From CAVZLD01 sp964522605 (GTDB lineage Bacteria > Planctomycetota > Planctomycetia > Pirellulales > Pirellulaceae), in NCBI GenBank assembly GCA_964522605.1, contig CAZFWV010000175.1:1-13628 (forward strand): a stretch of DNA of 13,628 nucleotides, read 5' to 3'. Below are positions 1 to 8,800 of this stretch, in pieces. Positions within the stretch are counted from its first letter, which is position 1, and every line of letters starts with the position of its first letter. A program made the translations under genes and the position numbers. A model generated the notes under the pieces. It had not been told where the DNA came from, ran no database searches, and saw nothing but the letters and a program-made list of their open reading frames with translations.

Positions 1-566
1 CTGCGGCGATGAATCAGGCGGGCAATCATCGATTTGCCCGTTCCGCTTTCTCCCGTGATCAAGACCGTGGCACGTGTATCCGCGATACTATCGATCATTT
101 CAAACATTCGCTGCATGCGATGGTCATGACCGATGATATTATCGAGTCCGTATCGAGAGTCGAGTTGCGTTTTCAGCCGCCGGTTCTCTTCGATCACCTG
201 ACGCTGAGAGAGCGCCCGATCGATCGACATCTCCAACTCTTGATCGATTAACGGCTTCGTCAGCAGGTCAAATGCCCCGGCGCGCAACGCCTCGATTCCG
301 GTCTCGACCGTCCCATAGCCGGTGATCAAGATGACGGTGGTCTCGGGATGGTTTTGGCAGCAATGGTGCAGGACGTCGAAACCGTCGCCGTCACCGAGTC
401 GCACATCGGCCAGTACAAGGTCGTACTTGTGCTGGTCCACTCGGGCAATGGCTTCGTTGCGTCCTGAGGCCACGTCAATTTGATAGCCTTGATCGCGCAG
501 CCAGCGGGACATTGAATCCCGCACGTGGCGATCGTCGTCGACAAGCAAGATCGAGGCTTGTTTCAT
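1..566 (-). CDS. NtrC-family sigma-54-dependent response regulator, partial (C-terminus off the left edge)
   Basis: Two-component response regulator that, by family, activates sigma-54 RNA polymerase at enhancer-dependent promoters. The ATG at 564-566 opens a frame that runs off the window after 188 complete codons. Residues 1-120 form a receiver domain: acidic cluster D10-D11-D12, phospho-acceptor D54 (LADVRLGDGDGF), T82 and the K104-P105 pair. A linker with coiled-coil character (residues 110-136) follows. The AAA+ domain then begins with IIGHDHRMQRMF and a Walker A motif GESGTGKS (172-179). The GAFTGA loop, Walker B and DNA-binding HTH lie outside the window, so the sigma-54 assignment rests on the receiver plus AAA+ start, which is typical of NtrC/AtoC/ZraR. 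No cognate histidine kinase is visible. The gene lies 196 nt downstream of the recombinase on the same strand, so co-transcription is possible but unproven. I see no clear Shine-Dalgarno sequence. Confidence 0.93.
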   Translation of the reverse strand, partial: MKQASILLVDDDRHVRDSMSRWLRDQGYQIDVASGRNEAIARVDQHKYDLVLADVRLGDGDGFDVLHHCCQNHPETTVILITGYGTVETGIEALRAGAFDLLTKPLIDQELEMSIDRALSQRQVIEENRRLKTQLDSRYGLDNIIGHDHRMQRMFEMIDSIADTRATVLITGESGTGKSMIARLIHRR

Positions 567-762
567 CTCGCACAACCGGTCTAACCAATATTCTCGTCGG
601 AGTAGTCATCAGAACGGGAAGATACAGCGATCGTCAGATATCTACGTTACAAAAACGCAACAGTCAAAGCGGACGTGTCGCGGGGAAGCATCGCTCAGCA
701 AGCGAACCGAAGACGGCTTGTTCTGCCGGACCGTGCAGGCACTTCCGAACCACCAATCGCGC

Positions 763-1683
763 TTACCGGGACCGTCCCGCCGAGACGGAACGCGGGTGCG
801 CCTTCTCGTAGATGGCTCGCAGCCCCGCGGTGCTGACGTGCGTGTAGATCTGCGTCGTGCTCAGGCTCTTGTGACCAAGCAGTTCCTGCACACTGCGAAT
901 GTCGGCGCCGTGATTCAAAAGGTGGGTGGCGAAACTGTGTCGCAGCGAATGCGGAGAAGTGCGCAAGTCCAACCCGGCGGTTTTCAGGTGCTTTTCGAGC
1001 ATGCGGGCGACGCTGCGTGTCGTCAACCGCGTACCGAAACGATTGACAAAGACGGGAGTCGCGGGGCCGATGGCCTGCCGCTTCGCCAGCTGCGGTCGGA
1101 CCGCTAACCACTGGCGCAAAGCACGCGCGGCGTACGATCCAATCGGTGCGAGCCGTTCTCGGCGACCTTTGCCGCGGACTCGGAGCAACCCTTCGCTCAG
1201 ATTCAGATCTTCCGTGTTCAGCCCAACCGTCTCACTGACCCGCAATCCAGCCGAGTACATGGTTTCCAAGATCGCTCGATCTCGCTGGCCGAGAGGCGTT
1301 CGATGCGGCGGTGCGGCCAGCAGCCGACCGATCTCCTCGGTGCTTAAGAAGTGCGGTAGTTTTCGCGCAGGACGAGGGTTTCGCAGCGGCCGCGCCGGAT
1401 TCTGGCTCGTCAGTCCCTCCCGTTGGGCAAACCGAAAGAAGGTCCGCAAGCAGGCCAGCCGCCGCGAGATCGATGACTTGGCGTACCCCGCTTCATGAAG
1501 TGCCGACAGGTACTCCCGCAGATCCAGCGTCGTCAGCTGCGCGACGGGCGGACAGCCAGGACGATCGTCCGACAGATAGTCGACCAGTGATTCCAGATCT
1601 TCCCGATAGCTTTTGACCGTCAGCGGTGAAGCATTGCGCTCTACTGTCAGAAAGCGTAGGAAGCGGTCAAGTGCTTGCTGCAT
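763..1683 (-). CDS. xerD: Tyrosine recombinase, XerC/XerD type
   Basis: Site-specific tyrosine recombinase of 306 aa, the normal length for XerC/XerD (about 300). By family it resolves chromosome dimers at a dif site near the terminus, acting with a second Xer and FtsK. Residues 1-90 are the SAM-like core-binding domain (FLTVERNASPLTVKSYREDL). Residues 108-300 are the catalytic domain with the complete active site: R148 (YSAGLRVSE), K172 in the beta-hairpin (RVRGKGRRERL), H245 and R248 (HSLRHSFATHLL), H271 (LLGHKSLSTTQ) and nucleophile Y280 (TQIYTHV). The sequence STTQIYTHV followed by a KAHPR tail is closer to XerD than to XerC in my memory, but XerC versus XerD cannot be settled here. The start is ATG at 1681-1683 and the stop TAA at 763-765. 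The full-length Xer architecture and the lack of adjacent att sites or phage genes favour a housekeeping recombinase over an integrase. Confidence 0.93.
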   Translation of the reverse strand: MQQALDRFLRFLTVERNASPLTVKSYREDLESLVDYLSDDRPGCPPVAQLTTLDLREYLSALHEAGYAKSSISRRLACLRTFFRFAQREGLTSQNPARPLRNPRPARKLPHFLSTEEIGRLLAAPPHRTPLGQRDRAILETMYSAGLRVSETVGLNTEDLNLSEGLLRVRGKGRRERLAPIGSYAARALRQWLAVRPQLAKRQAIGPATPVFVNRFGTRLTTRSVARMLEKHLKTAGLDLRTSPHSLRHSFATHLLNHGADIRSVQELLGHKSLSTTQIYTHVSTAGLRAIYEKAHPRSVSAGRSR

Positions 1684-1805
1684 GCTTCGCGGAAAGTACA
1701 GACGGTTTCACAACACCGCGGGCGAGGCTGCGGCCGAGCGGATTCTTGTCGCATCGCTGGCTTGGCAGGAACTTCGCCCTCCCGATTCATCGTTGGAAAC
1801 GGCTG

Positions 1806-2060
1806 CTAAAAAATGCCCGGCTCGTCGTTATCCGTGGGCTGAGGCAGGAAGATGCGATTGTGAAGCGGATTGGGACCCGGTGATTGGCGACGGATCCTCT
1901 GACTCAGAATGGCCGCATCGTACCAGCTAAAACTCAGCTCGGGATTTGAGGCATAACGCCCCAGGACCCGCAACGCCCGCGCTCGATTGTCATCATCGTA
2001 AAGAAATATGTACTTCTCTCCACCCTTGACGAGCGCGAGGACATTGATGTCGTCAGACAC
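1806..2060 (-). CDS. Small protein of unknown function, GTG start
   Basis: 84-aa protein that I cannot assign to a function. It begins at GTG (2058-2060) behind a strong Shine-Dalgarno sequence about 7 nt away, which is good evidence that it is translated. The stop is TAG at 1806-1808. The N-terminal half reads like a compact alpha/beta fold (VLALVKGGEKYIFLYDDD, then a helix RARALRVLGRYAS). The middle has SFSWYDAAILSQRIR, followed by a proline-rich tail likely to be disordered. There is no signal peptide, membrane segment or cysteine. I have an impression that small proteins with a WYDAA.LSQ.IR motif recur in planctomycete genomes, but this is unverified. It is the first gene of the leftward group, 122 nt upstream of the recombinase start, and could share its transcript. 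Its position upstream of xer may be incidental. Confidence 0.75.
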   Translation of the reverse strand: MSDDINVLALVKGGEKYIFLYDDDNRARALRVLGRYASNPELSFSWYDAAILSQRIRRQSPGPNPLHNRIFLPQPTDNDEPGIF

Positions 2061-2066
2061 GGCGAG

Positions 2067-2075
2067 TCACCTCCT
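2067..2075 (-). promoter_or_regulatory. Strong Shine-Dalgarno sequence for the GTG-started small gene
   Basis: On the minus strand this reads AGGAGGTGA, a near-perfect complement to the 16S rRNA tail, with 6 nt before the GTG at 2058-2060. It fixes the start codon of the 84-aa protein as GTG. It is the best ribosome-binding site in the window. Confidence 0.8.
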
Positions 2076-2489
2076 GTTGTCGGCCCCAAGGCCTTGCTTG
2101 CGTTCCTGGTCGCTCTCGGCCATTACCGTCATATCGGCCGTCATCCCCGGACTACACCACATGCGCTGGTACGGATCTGCGAATCATGCGGGCGGTGCAG
2201 CGCACCATCGTCCAGATCGATGTAACCGAGAAAACCAGTAACCAAGCTGCCAGTAAGCCACTGATGGAATGCTAGGCGCGATGGCATCACACGAGAAAGC
2301 TTGCGCGGTGATGCGTGACAATCCGACCGCTTTCCGTGCCCGGTCGGGCTGCTATCAGTGACGCCAAAGGCAGCAGACATCTGGCGGAATCACGCAGATT
2401 GGCGTTGAGTCCGTGCTTCGAATCGTCTACATATCCGCCCGATCGCACCGCGCCCGCGGACGTCATTCGACTCGTGATCCTGCCCCTTC

Positions 2490-2494
2490 AGGAA
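2490..2494 (+). promoter_or_regulatory. Shine-Dalgarno sequence for the SH3-like gene
   Basis: AGGAA lies 9 nt before the ATG at 2504. Together with the signal peptide that begins at this ATG, it supports 2504 over the upstream in-frame ATG at 2315. Confidence 0.55.
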
Positions 2495-2503
2495 CTATCT
2501 GTC

Positions 2504-3829
2504 ATGCTCCGAACGATCTCCGGATCCCTGTGTTTGACTATCGTCGTTGCTGCCGCGGCGCAAGGGGAGTCGTTTCCCTATGTTGCCTACACGCAATCAA
2601 ACCCAACCGCAGTTCGCAGTGGACCCGGCGAGGCCTTCTATGTCACGGATGAGCTGCAAGCGGATCAGGCGGTGGAGGTCTATCGTCACAAGGGAGACTG
2701 GTGTGCCGTACGACCGCCAGAGGGGAGTTTCAGCTACGTCGCGGCGGAAGCGGTCCAGCCGGCCAGGCGGCCATCCCTGCTGCGCGTGACGGTGCAGGAC
2801 ACGGCAACACGTGTCGGTACGCGATTGAGTAATGCCCACAATGTGGCATACGTCACACTCGATGAGGGCGAAGTCTTGCAGGCTCTGGGGCCCCGTTTGA
2901 CGTTGGGAGGCAAATCCTGGTACAAGATTGCCCCGCCCTCCGGCGAATTCCGCTGGATGCACCGCGATGACCTGAAACGCGAAAAACTGGAGGTCGCCAC
3001 CGAAGTGGCGCCTCGGGAAATCAAGTTGACAGCCGACGCTCAGCCGCTGCCCGGACCAACGCCCGAACCTCAAGAGACCGGAAGTGGCGTGCAGCCGGCA
3101 GCCCATGCGAAGACAGAAATCCCCCTGCAGAAGCTGGGTGAACAAGGCTCGATGGAGACGTTTCCGATTCCCACTGAGGAAGTAGACGAGCAGGTTGCAC
3201 AAGTCGCCGCCGAGGAACCGGAAGATTCGCCCGCCGAAACCGAGACCTCGTCGGCTTGGAAGGCCGTCGATACGAGCGATCAGCCACCTCCGCCCCCAAA
3301 GCCACCGTTGGAAGCCGATGACGTTACGCATCAACTGGCGGTCCTGAATCTGCAGCTCTCCCGGACCGTTCTGCGTCCGATGGGGCAGTGGCAGCTCGCC
3401 CCGCTACGGGACGAAGTCGAGCAGATTTCCCGTGCCGCAACGGATCCATCGATTCAGGAACAGGCAGCGCTGCTGATGCGACGGATTGCGGAGTTCGATC
3501 GGTTGGAGCAGCGGCACCTGGAGATAACGAAATCGGAAGCCGACGCACCCCGCGACGAAGCGACCGCCCCTGCGGCACAATTCACGGGCCAGGGCTGGTT
3601 GATTCCCGTGATTACCTCCCGCGCCGACCTGCCCCACTTCGCTCTCACCGATGACCACGGCAAGATTTTGCACTTTGTGTCCTCCCCACCCGGGTTGAAT
3701 CTGCGGCGGTACGTCCGAAAACGAGTCGGGATCGTTGGCACGCGCGAGGAGAATTCGGGCACGAAGCGCTCGCACGTCGTCGCCGACCGCGTCGTCCTGC
3801 TCGACCGGCATGATAGCAGCTTGCGATGA
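2504..3829 (+). CDS. Exported protein with two SH3-like domains and a conserved C-terminal domain
   Basis: 441-aa protein, probably envelope-associated, with no enzymatic motif. It starts at ATG 2504, where a typical signal peptide begins (MLRTISGSLCLTIVVAAAAQG). A longer frame back to 2315 would bury that signal. Residues 25-85 form a bacterial SH3-like domain (AVRSGPGEAFYVTDEL, then a WCAVRPPEGSFSYV motif). Residues 92-157 form a second (WYKIAPPSGEFRWMHRDDL). Residues 158-273 are acidic and proline-rich (DQPPPPPKPP) and probably a disordered spacer. Residues 272-342 are predicted helical with coiled-coil character (IAEFDRLEQRHLEI). Residues 359-434 form a small beta-rich domain (GQGWLIPVITSRADLPHFAL, then LNLRRYVRKRVGIVGTR). 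SH3b domains generally bind peptidoglycan or peptides, so a cell-wall role is an inference. It is transcribed alone and converges on the glycosyltransferase gene. Confidence 0.87.
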   Translation: MLRTISGSLCLTIVVAAAAQGESFPYVAYTQSNPTAVRSGPGEAFYVTDELQADQAVEVYRHKGDWCAVRPPEGSFSYVAAEAVQPARRPSLLRVTVQDTATRVGTRLSNAHNVAYVTLDEGEVLQALGPRLTLGGKSWYKIAPPSGEFRWMHRDDLKREKLEVATEVAPREIKLTADAQPLPGPTPEPQETGSGVQPAAHAKTEIPLQKLGEQGSMETFPIPTEEVDEQVAQVAAEEPEDSPAETETSSAWKAVDTSDQPPPPPKPPLEADDVTHQLAVLNLQLSRTVLRPMGQWQLAPLRDEVEQISRAATDPSIQEQAALLMRRIAEFDRLEQRHLEITKSEADAPRDEATAPAAQFTGQGWLIPVITSRADLPHFALTDDHGKILHFVSSPPGLNLRRYVRKRVGIVGTREENSGTKRSHVVADRVVLLDRHDSSLR

Positions 3830-3866
3830 GCAAACCCGCGGGGGCCCCTCCCGTCACAGAGGTCGC

Positions 3867-3882
3867 GCAACTTTTAAGTTGC
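3867..3882. terminator. Small inverted repeat between convergent genes, possible bidirectional terminator
   Basis: GCAACTT and AAGTTGC are perfect 7-nt arms separated by TT, at the convergent junction of the SH3-like gene (stop 3829) and the glycosyltransferase gene (stop codon 3874-3876). The repeat overlaps the last codons and stop of the glycosyltransferase. In practice it would fold as a 5-bp stem with a short AT loop. There is no T-tract on either side, so it is weak as an intrinsic terminator. The remaining 37 nt between the genes holds two short GC palindromes and nothing else. Confidence 0.25.
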
Positions 3883-5625
3883 TGGTGCGGATGAAGCGAC
3901 AACGCACTCCCAGGGGCGATCCCGTTCCAACAGGTCGTACTTGAGCATCCAGGCAATCGTTGCCGTAGCCATTTGTGGCGAGATGCCGCGCGACTCCTTC
4001 TGCAACAGATGTCGCAATTCGCCCAGATTAGAGACCTGTTGGGCTGCGGCGATCACCTCGGTCAGAATCGCGACATCAACAATCCGCTGGCCCCCAGCAT
4101 AGTTGGTCAAGGGCAGACTCATCAGGCTCTTCAGGCGATCAACAGCCTCGTGTGTCGCAACAAGCGGAGTTTCGTCGGGCAACCAACAACTCGGATAACC
4201 GACGAAGGACAGCTCCGGCGGAGGATAGATCGCGGGAACGTGCGGCGATTCCCGCAAACTTGGCTCGATCGCCCGCCGGCTGCGCAGCTGCTCGTCCTGG
4301 CTGCTCCAGATGTCTTCGTACGCTCGGACAACCTTCGACCAACTGAAACGCTCCTGAGCGTGCCGGCGGCCCGCAGCTCCCATCTGGCGTCGCAAGGCAG
4401 GATCGGCGACCAGACGCGTGAAGGCTTCGCCGGCGGACCGATTATCGACTACGGTTGCTTGATTGCACTGGCCAATGAACCGATCGTAATCGACGGCGCC
4501 CATGAGGAGGCGGGCTGTCAGATCCGCCGTGGCCCCCGGGAGCATCGCCGTCGGTACGAGAAAGCCTGTCTTGCCATCGACGACGAGGTCACGATAGCCA
4601 TTCCAATCGGATGCAACGACGGGCAGTCCGGCGGCCATCGCTTCGACAATCACCAGTCCGAACGTCTCCTGAATGTTATCCGAGAGCGACGTGAATATAT
4701 CGGCAGCGCGCCAGACGCCGTAGCGCATCCGCGGCTTTGTACCGTCGACAATGGTCAGGCGGACGTCGGGCGCAAATGTACGGGCGCCGTCAATGAAGGT
4801 CTGCATTAGCGGTTTTCCCGTTGCCCATCCTGACAGAACAAGGTGGATCTTCTGACCCGTCTGTCGTGCCGCCTGTTGCAGACCGGCGAAGATGGGAAAC
4901 GGATGTGCTTTCCCGTGCACGGAGAGTCGGCCGACGAAAAGAACGACAACTTCATCTTCTGCTGCATGGATCGTCGCCCGGTGACGTGCCCGTTCCGCGG
5001 GAGTCGGCGGAGTGAACTTGTCTGTGTTCACACCCAAGGGCACCAGTTCGAGTCGTGGTTTCAATCGCGGATGACCACCGAATCGATCTCGCAAATAATC
5101 CGTGTAGCATCCGAACAGGGAACGCAGCATGTCGATCACTGACTGTGACGTACAGATCAGCGCGTCGTATTCCTCAAACGGTGCCGTGACTAGTGAGATC
5201 AGCCAGCGATTGGCGCGGGCCGAGCAGAGCGTGTGCGTCAGTCCGCAAATCGCGAAACGATGTCCACCACAGAACTGACGAGCCCACACGTACCGTTCGT
5301 CCGGTGGTTGAGGCGTGTAGAGCACCGTAGCCGGAGGCGCTTCTCGGAATGTTTCGAGAAAGTCTCGTTCGGGAACAATCTGCAGTCGTCGCGGGCGTTC
5401 GGCGCTTGAGGGATGGCGGCGACAATAGTCAATGATCGATTGGCGACTCGGCGAATTGCGAACCAAGGCGACAAGCTCGCTCCAATTCCCGTAAGTCAGA
5501 TACGCATCGAGAAACTCCTTTCCGGCAACGTGACGCCCCCAAAGCCCACGGGATGACGATGCCGCTTGGGAACGATCCGGAAGCTCCACATACGCATCGT
5601 CGTCGTAGAGCATCGCGATCTTCAT
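3874..5625 (-). CDS. GT4-family glycosyltransferase with a C-terminal extension
   Basis: Retaining GT-B glycosyltransferase of 583 aa that would transfer a sugar from a nucleotide donor; donor and acceptor are unknown. The C-terminal Rossmann half is clear: VVVLFVGRLSVHGKAH (about 226-241), DGTKPRMRYGVWRAADIF, then ETFGLVIVEAMAAGLPVVAS, the EX7E motif of GT4 (E320 and E328). It continues with NGYRDLVVDGKTGFLV. The N-terminal half opens with MKIAMLYDDDAYV and holds an acceptor-side fold. ATG 5623-5625 is chosen because the protein fold begins there; an in-frame extension to 5694 adds 23 residues of basic, non-conserved sequence. No clear Shine-Dalgarno sequence is seen. GT4 enzymes are usually 350-420 aa. 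Here about 130 residues follow the GT domain, ending in a helical block that resembles a winged helix (TEVIAAAQQVSNLGELRHLL, then ISPQMATATIAWMLKYDLLE). There is no signal peptide or TM segment, so it is probably cytosolic. Confidence 0.9.
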   Translation of the reverse strand: MKIAMLYDDDAYVELPDRSQAASSSRGLWGRHVAGKEFLDAYLTYGNWSELVALVRNSPSRQSIIDYCRRHPSSAERPRRLQIVPERDFLETFREAPPATVLYTPQPPDERYVWARQFCGGHRFAICGLTHTLCSARANRWLISLVTAPFEEYDALICTSQSVIDMLRSLFGCYTDYLRDRFGGHPRLKPRLELVPLGVNTDKFTPPTPAERARHRATIHAAEDEVVVLFVGRLSVHGKAHPFPIFAGLQQAARQTGQKIHLVLSGWATGKPLMQTFIDGARTFAPDVRLTIVDGTKPRMRYGVWRAADIFTSLSDNIQETFGLVIVEAMAAGLPVVASDWNGYRDLVVDGKTGFLVPTAMLPGATADLTARLLMGAVDYDRFIGQCNQATVVDNRSAGEAFTRLVADPALRRQMGAAGRRHAQERFSWSKVVRAYEDIWSSQDEQLRSRRAIEPSLRESPHVPAIYPPPELSFVGYPSCWLPDETPLVATHEAVDRLKSLMSLPLTNYAGGQRIVDVAILTEVIAAAQQVSNLGELRHLLQKESRGISPQMATATIAWMLKYDLLERDRPWECVVASSAPAT

Positions 5626-5827
5626 GCGTGACGACTCGCTTCGCAGTCTGCGGAAATACAAGAACCGGCACTGTTTTACCAGAGCCCGGTCCACACTTCA
5701 CGTAGGCTCGTGCGGATCCGCTTCCGACGCCGGGAGGGCGCGAAAATTTCGACGGCAACTTTCCAAGTTCCCAGTGGTTGCCCGTCGAAACGGGGAAGAC
5801 GGTTGTCAACGGTTCCTGAGGGCGCTG

Positions 5828-8800
5828 CTAGTCAATCGCTTCGCCAGGTTTCCTGTCGGTGATGTCGACGCTGGCAAACAGCAGGAACCAATCTTCGTCG
5901 GACGAGCCTGTAAGGTCATCCACAGCCTGATCATCGAGAACGGCTGCTCCGTTGAGCTGCACAAGGTCCATGGGCAGACCGGCGGGCGCGGGGATCCCCT
6001 CTCGGAGACGACGAACTCGCGAAAGATAGCCGTCGGAGGAAGTCCATTCGGCAAGGATCGCTCGCAGCGCCGGTTCGAGCGCGTCATAGACCGTTGCGCC
6101 TCCGATCAGGATGTCGTCGTCCGCTCCTCCAACCAAACGGTCAACGTCGGCACCTCCAATCAGGAGGTCGCGCCCCGAACCGCCCACGAGACTGTCGTGC
6201 CCCGCTCCGCCCAGGAGAATGTCGTTGCCGCTGCTCCCGAGCGCCCGGTCATCTCCGTCTCCCCCATCCAGAATGTCATCTCCCGCTCCACCGGACAGAT
6301 CATCGTCACCGCCGAGTCCGTACAGAATGGCAGTGCCGGTGAAGGGGGATGCGTTCAGATTATTCGCGTCGGCTCCGCCCGTGAGCCGAGCGATTTCGAT
6401 GCTCGCAAGCGAATCGTTCCCTTCGGCTCCGATCGATAGCGAGGCATCTGACAGCTTCATGTTGCTGTTGCGAACCTCGACAACCGTGTCGACCCCGGGC
6501 CCGCCGTCGAGCGAATCGACGCCTGTGAAACCGGTCAGCGTGTCGTTACCCATTCCCCCGACCAATACGTCATCGCCGGCGAGCCCATTCATTTCGTTGC
6601 CGAGTGAGTTACCGATCAAGAGATCGTCAAACGAGCTGCCAATTACGTTTTCGAAGGTGCCGTGGAGCGAGACTTGACGCAGGGCGCTGTCGACGATTTG
6701 CGGCGTTCCATCATCCTGCCCCAGGTCGATCGTGATCCCCCTTGTCGCCCCGGAGAAATCAAGCGTATCGGTTCCTCCCGAAACAACGTAGCGCTCGATC
6801 GCCTGGTCAGAGCTGTTGGGAACCACCACGTAAGTATCGTCGCCTTGGTCACCTGACAATCGGTTGTCTCCGCGACCGCCGACGAGTTGGTCATTGCCAA
6901 AACCGCCTTCGAGCGTATCGTTTCCGTCACGTCCGATCAGGACGTCATCCAGATCCGTTGCGTTTCCCGTGTCGAATCGATAGAGGAACAATTCATACTG
7001 ACCCGTGTCAATATCGAAGCACGCATCACTTCCCTGGAAGGGACCCTCCGGCCCACAGAACGTTTCAAAGTCGGGACGACCGACGAACGTAAAGGTATCG
7101 ACTTCGACGTAATAGAGGCCGTCGTGCGGGATTCGAAAGTCGACCAGCAGCGAATCGGCGGGTTCGAAAGAATCATCATTCTCTGCGATGCCGTCGTAGA
7201 AGGCCAATACGTCACCGGCTTCATCAAGAACCCGAACGACAGGATCGATCGGAGCACGAATCCGATCCAGGACTCGCGAAATGACTTCGAAGGTAAATAC
7301 GTCACCGCCCTGCCCGCGAAACGCGTAAACATCACTTTCACTCACGCCCTCGGACGGCTGCAAGTCGATCGTTCCCACGACCGTGAGGGCCTCAACGGCG
7401 AACTGCTTGACCTGGTTCAGACCCGCCCGAAGCGTGTTCGGCACGAACAGCCCCGATAGCTGGATCGGCTGTGCTGTTGCGGGGCTGCCGTGAAATCCGG
7501 GGGCCTCGTTCAGCACGACACCCGACTCGGCGAAAGCGAGCTTGATAGCCGAACGCTCACTGAAGAATGGATTCGCTACCGCATCGTCCAGAGTGGACCC
7601 GACCGAACTGGGGCTCGCCATCAGATGCTGGACCGTTTCAAACGCATCCACTCGGCCTGGGTAGGTGGGCAGGAATCCCTCGCTGCCCGGGGGATCGTGG
7701 ATGCCGAAGCCGATTGGACCAAATGAATCGGCGTGGCGTAAACCGACGAGGTGTCCCAGTTCATGAGCGGCAATCGTCGCCGAGGCGGCCACAACGTTGT
7801 CACTCGTGAGCTGGGGCTCGTTCTCACCCCCCAGGATAATGTTGACATCGATCGAGGCCGTGCCACCAAGATTCAAATTGCGGAAATCGACTTCATCGGC
7901 CTGCCCGGCCTCGTTCAGATCGCCCAGTTTATTGAAGAACAGCGTCGCGAATTCGGTCGTCGGGATTCGGTCGGCATCCTGAGTGAAGGCGAAATTGAAG
8001 GCGGCATAGTCGGCCGCAATGCGGGCTTCAATCGCATCCCGCTCCGTGGGACTGTAGTTCCAATCGCCCGCTTGCGTCTCGCTGTCAAAATCGAGCAACA
8101 CCCATTGGATTGGGGAATTCAGGATTGGTGGAAGCGTCGTCGGGGGGAACGAGAACAGGTCAGCACCGAGCAAGCGATTGTCTCGACTGTTTCCCAGGAT
8201 CTCGTCCGCGAACTCCGTCCCGACTACGTTCTCGACGCCCGTGAACTCGACGGCCGAAGGATTCCAGGGATCGACAAATTGCAACTGCAGGATCCCCGGA
8301 TGAATCGTCTGCAGTGCGAGACTTGCCAGGTCAATCGTGACGGCGCCCGATAGTGCAGAGAAATCCAGCGTATCGGTGTCCCGGTTGGGCGGCTCAATCA
8401 CCTGATCGGTGCCCAGATTGTCGCCCTGGAAGATGTAGACGTCGTCTCCCTCCCCCCCGTCGAGAAGATCATTGCCTTCGCCGGCAAAGAGCAGATCATC
8501 TCCGCGCCCCGTGGAGATCGAGTCGTCTCCGTCGCCGCCGAAGATGATATCGTTGCCATCCCCCGTGTTGATCAGGTCATTTCCCGCGCCGCCGTTGACC
8601 AGGTCATTTCCGGCGGCACCAAAAATCACGTCGTTGCCGTCACCCGTATTGATCAGGTCGTTGCCCGCGCCGCCGTTGACCAGATCATTGCCGCCACCGC
8701 CGAAGATGATGTCGTCCCCATCCCCGGCGTCGACTTCGTCGTCACCTGAACCGCCGTCGACGAAGTCGTCGCCGTCGCCACCAAAGATGATGTCGTTCCC

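Larger units (their letters stand above)
2061..2503. other. 443-nt divergent intergenic region
   Basis: This stretch lies between the leftward 84-aa gene and the rightward SH3-like gene, so it must hold a promoter for each direction unless the genes are read from farther away. I found no convincing -35/-10 pair or sigma-54 -24/-12 pair on either strand. The only clear signals are the Shine-Dalgarno sequences at 2067-2075 (minus) and 2490-2494 (plus). Open frames here look non-coding: an in-frame upstream extension of the SH3-like gene from 2315, and a 79-codon minus-strand frame at 2141-2380. Both have compositions unlike their neighbours and no family resemblance. Confidence 0.5.

Noticed and set aside
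567..762. Search for a dif or att site or a promoter in the recombinase-regulator gap
   Set aside because: I saw no 28-bp dif-like sequence with paired Xer half-sites and no convincing -35/-10 pair. The gap is simply intergenic.
767..779. Palindrome CGGGAC-C-GTCCCG near the stop of the recombinase gene
   Set aside because: A one-base centre leaves only a 4-bp stem, there is no T-tract, and it lies inside coding sequence.
2141..2380. 79-codon minus-strand frame in the divergent region
   Set aside because: No family resemblance, no ribosome-binding site seen, and an unremarkable mixed composition. It also overlaps the upstream region of the SH3-like gene.
2315..2503. N-terminal extension of the SH3-like gene from an upstream ATG
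   Set aside because: It would place the signal peptide at residue 64. The internal ATG at 2504 has its own Shine-Dalgarno sequence.
5626..5694. 23-residue N-terminal extension of the glycosyltransferase
   Set aside because: GT-B folds start near the MKIAMLYDD strand, and the extension is basic with no motif.
5804..5809. TTGACA on the minus strand in the RTX-glycosyltransferase gap, a perfect -35 box
   Set aside because: No -10-like hexamer lies 16-18 nt downstream (the sequence there is GC-rich), and it sits about 180 nt from the glycosyltransferase start.
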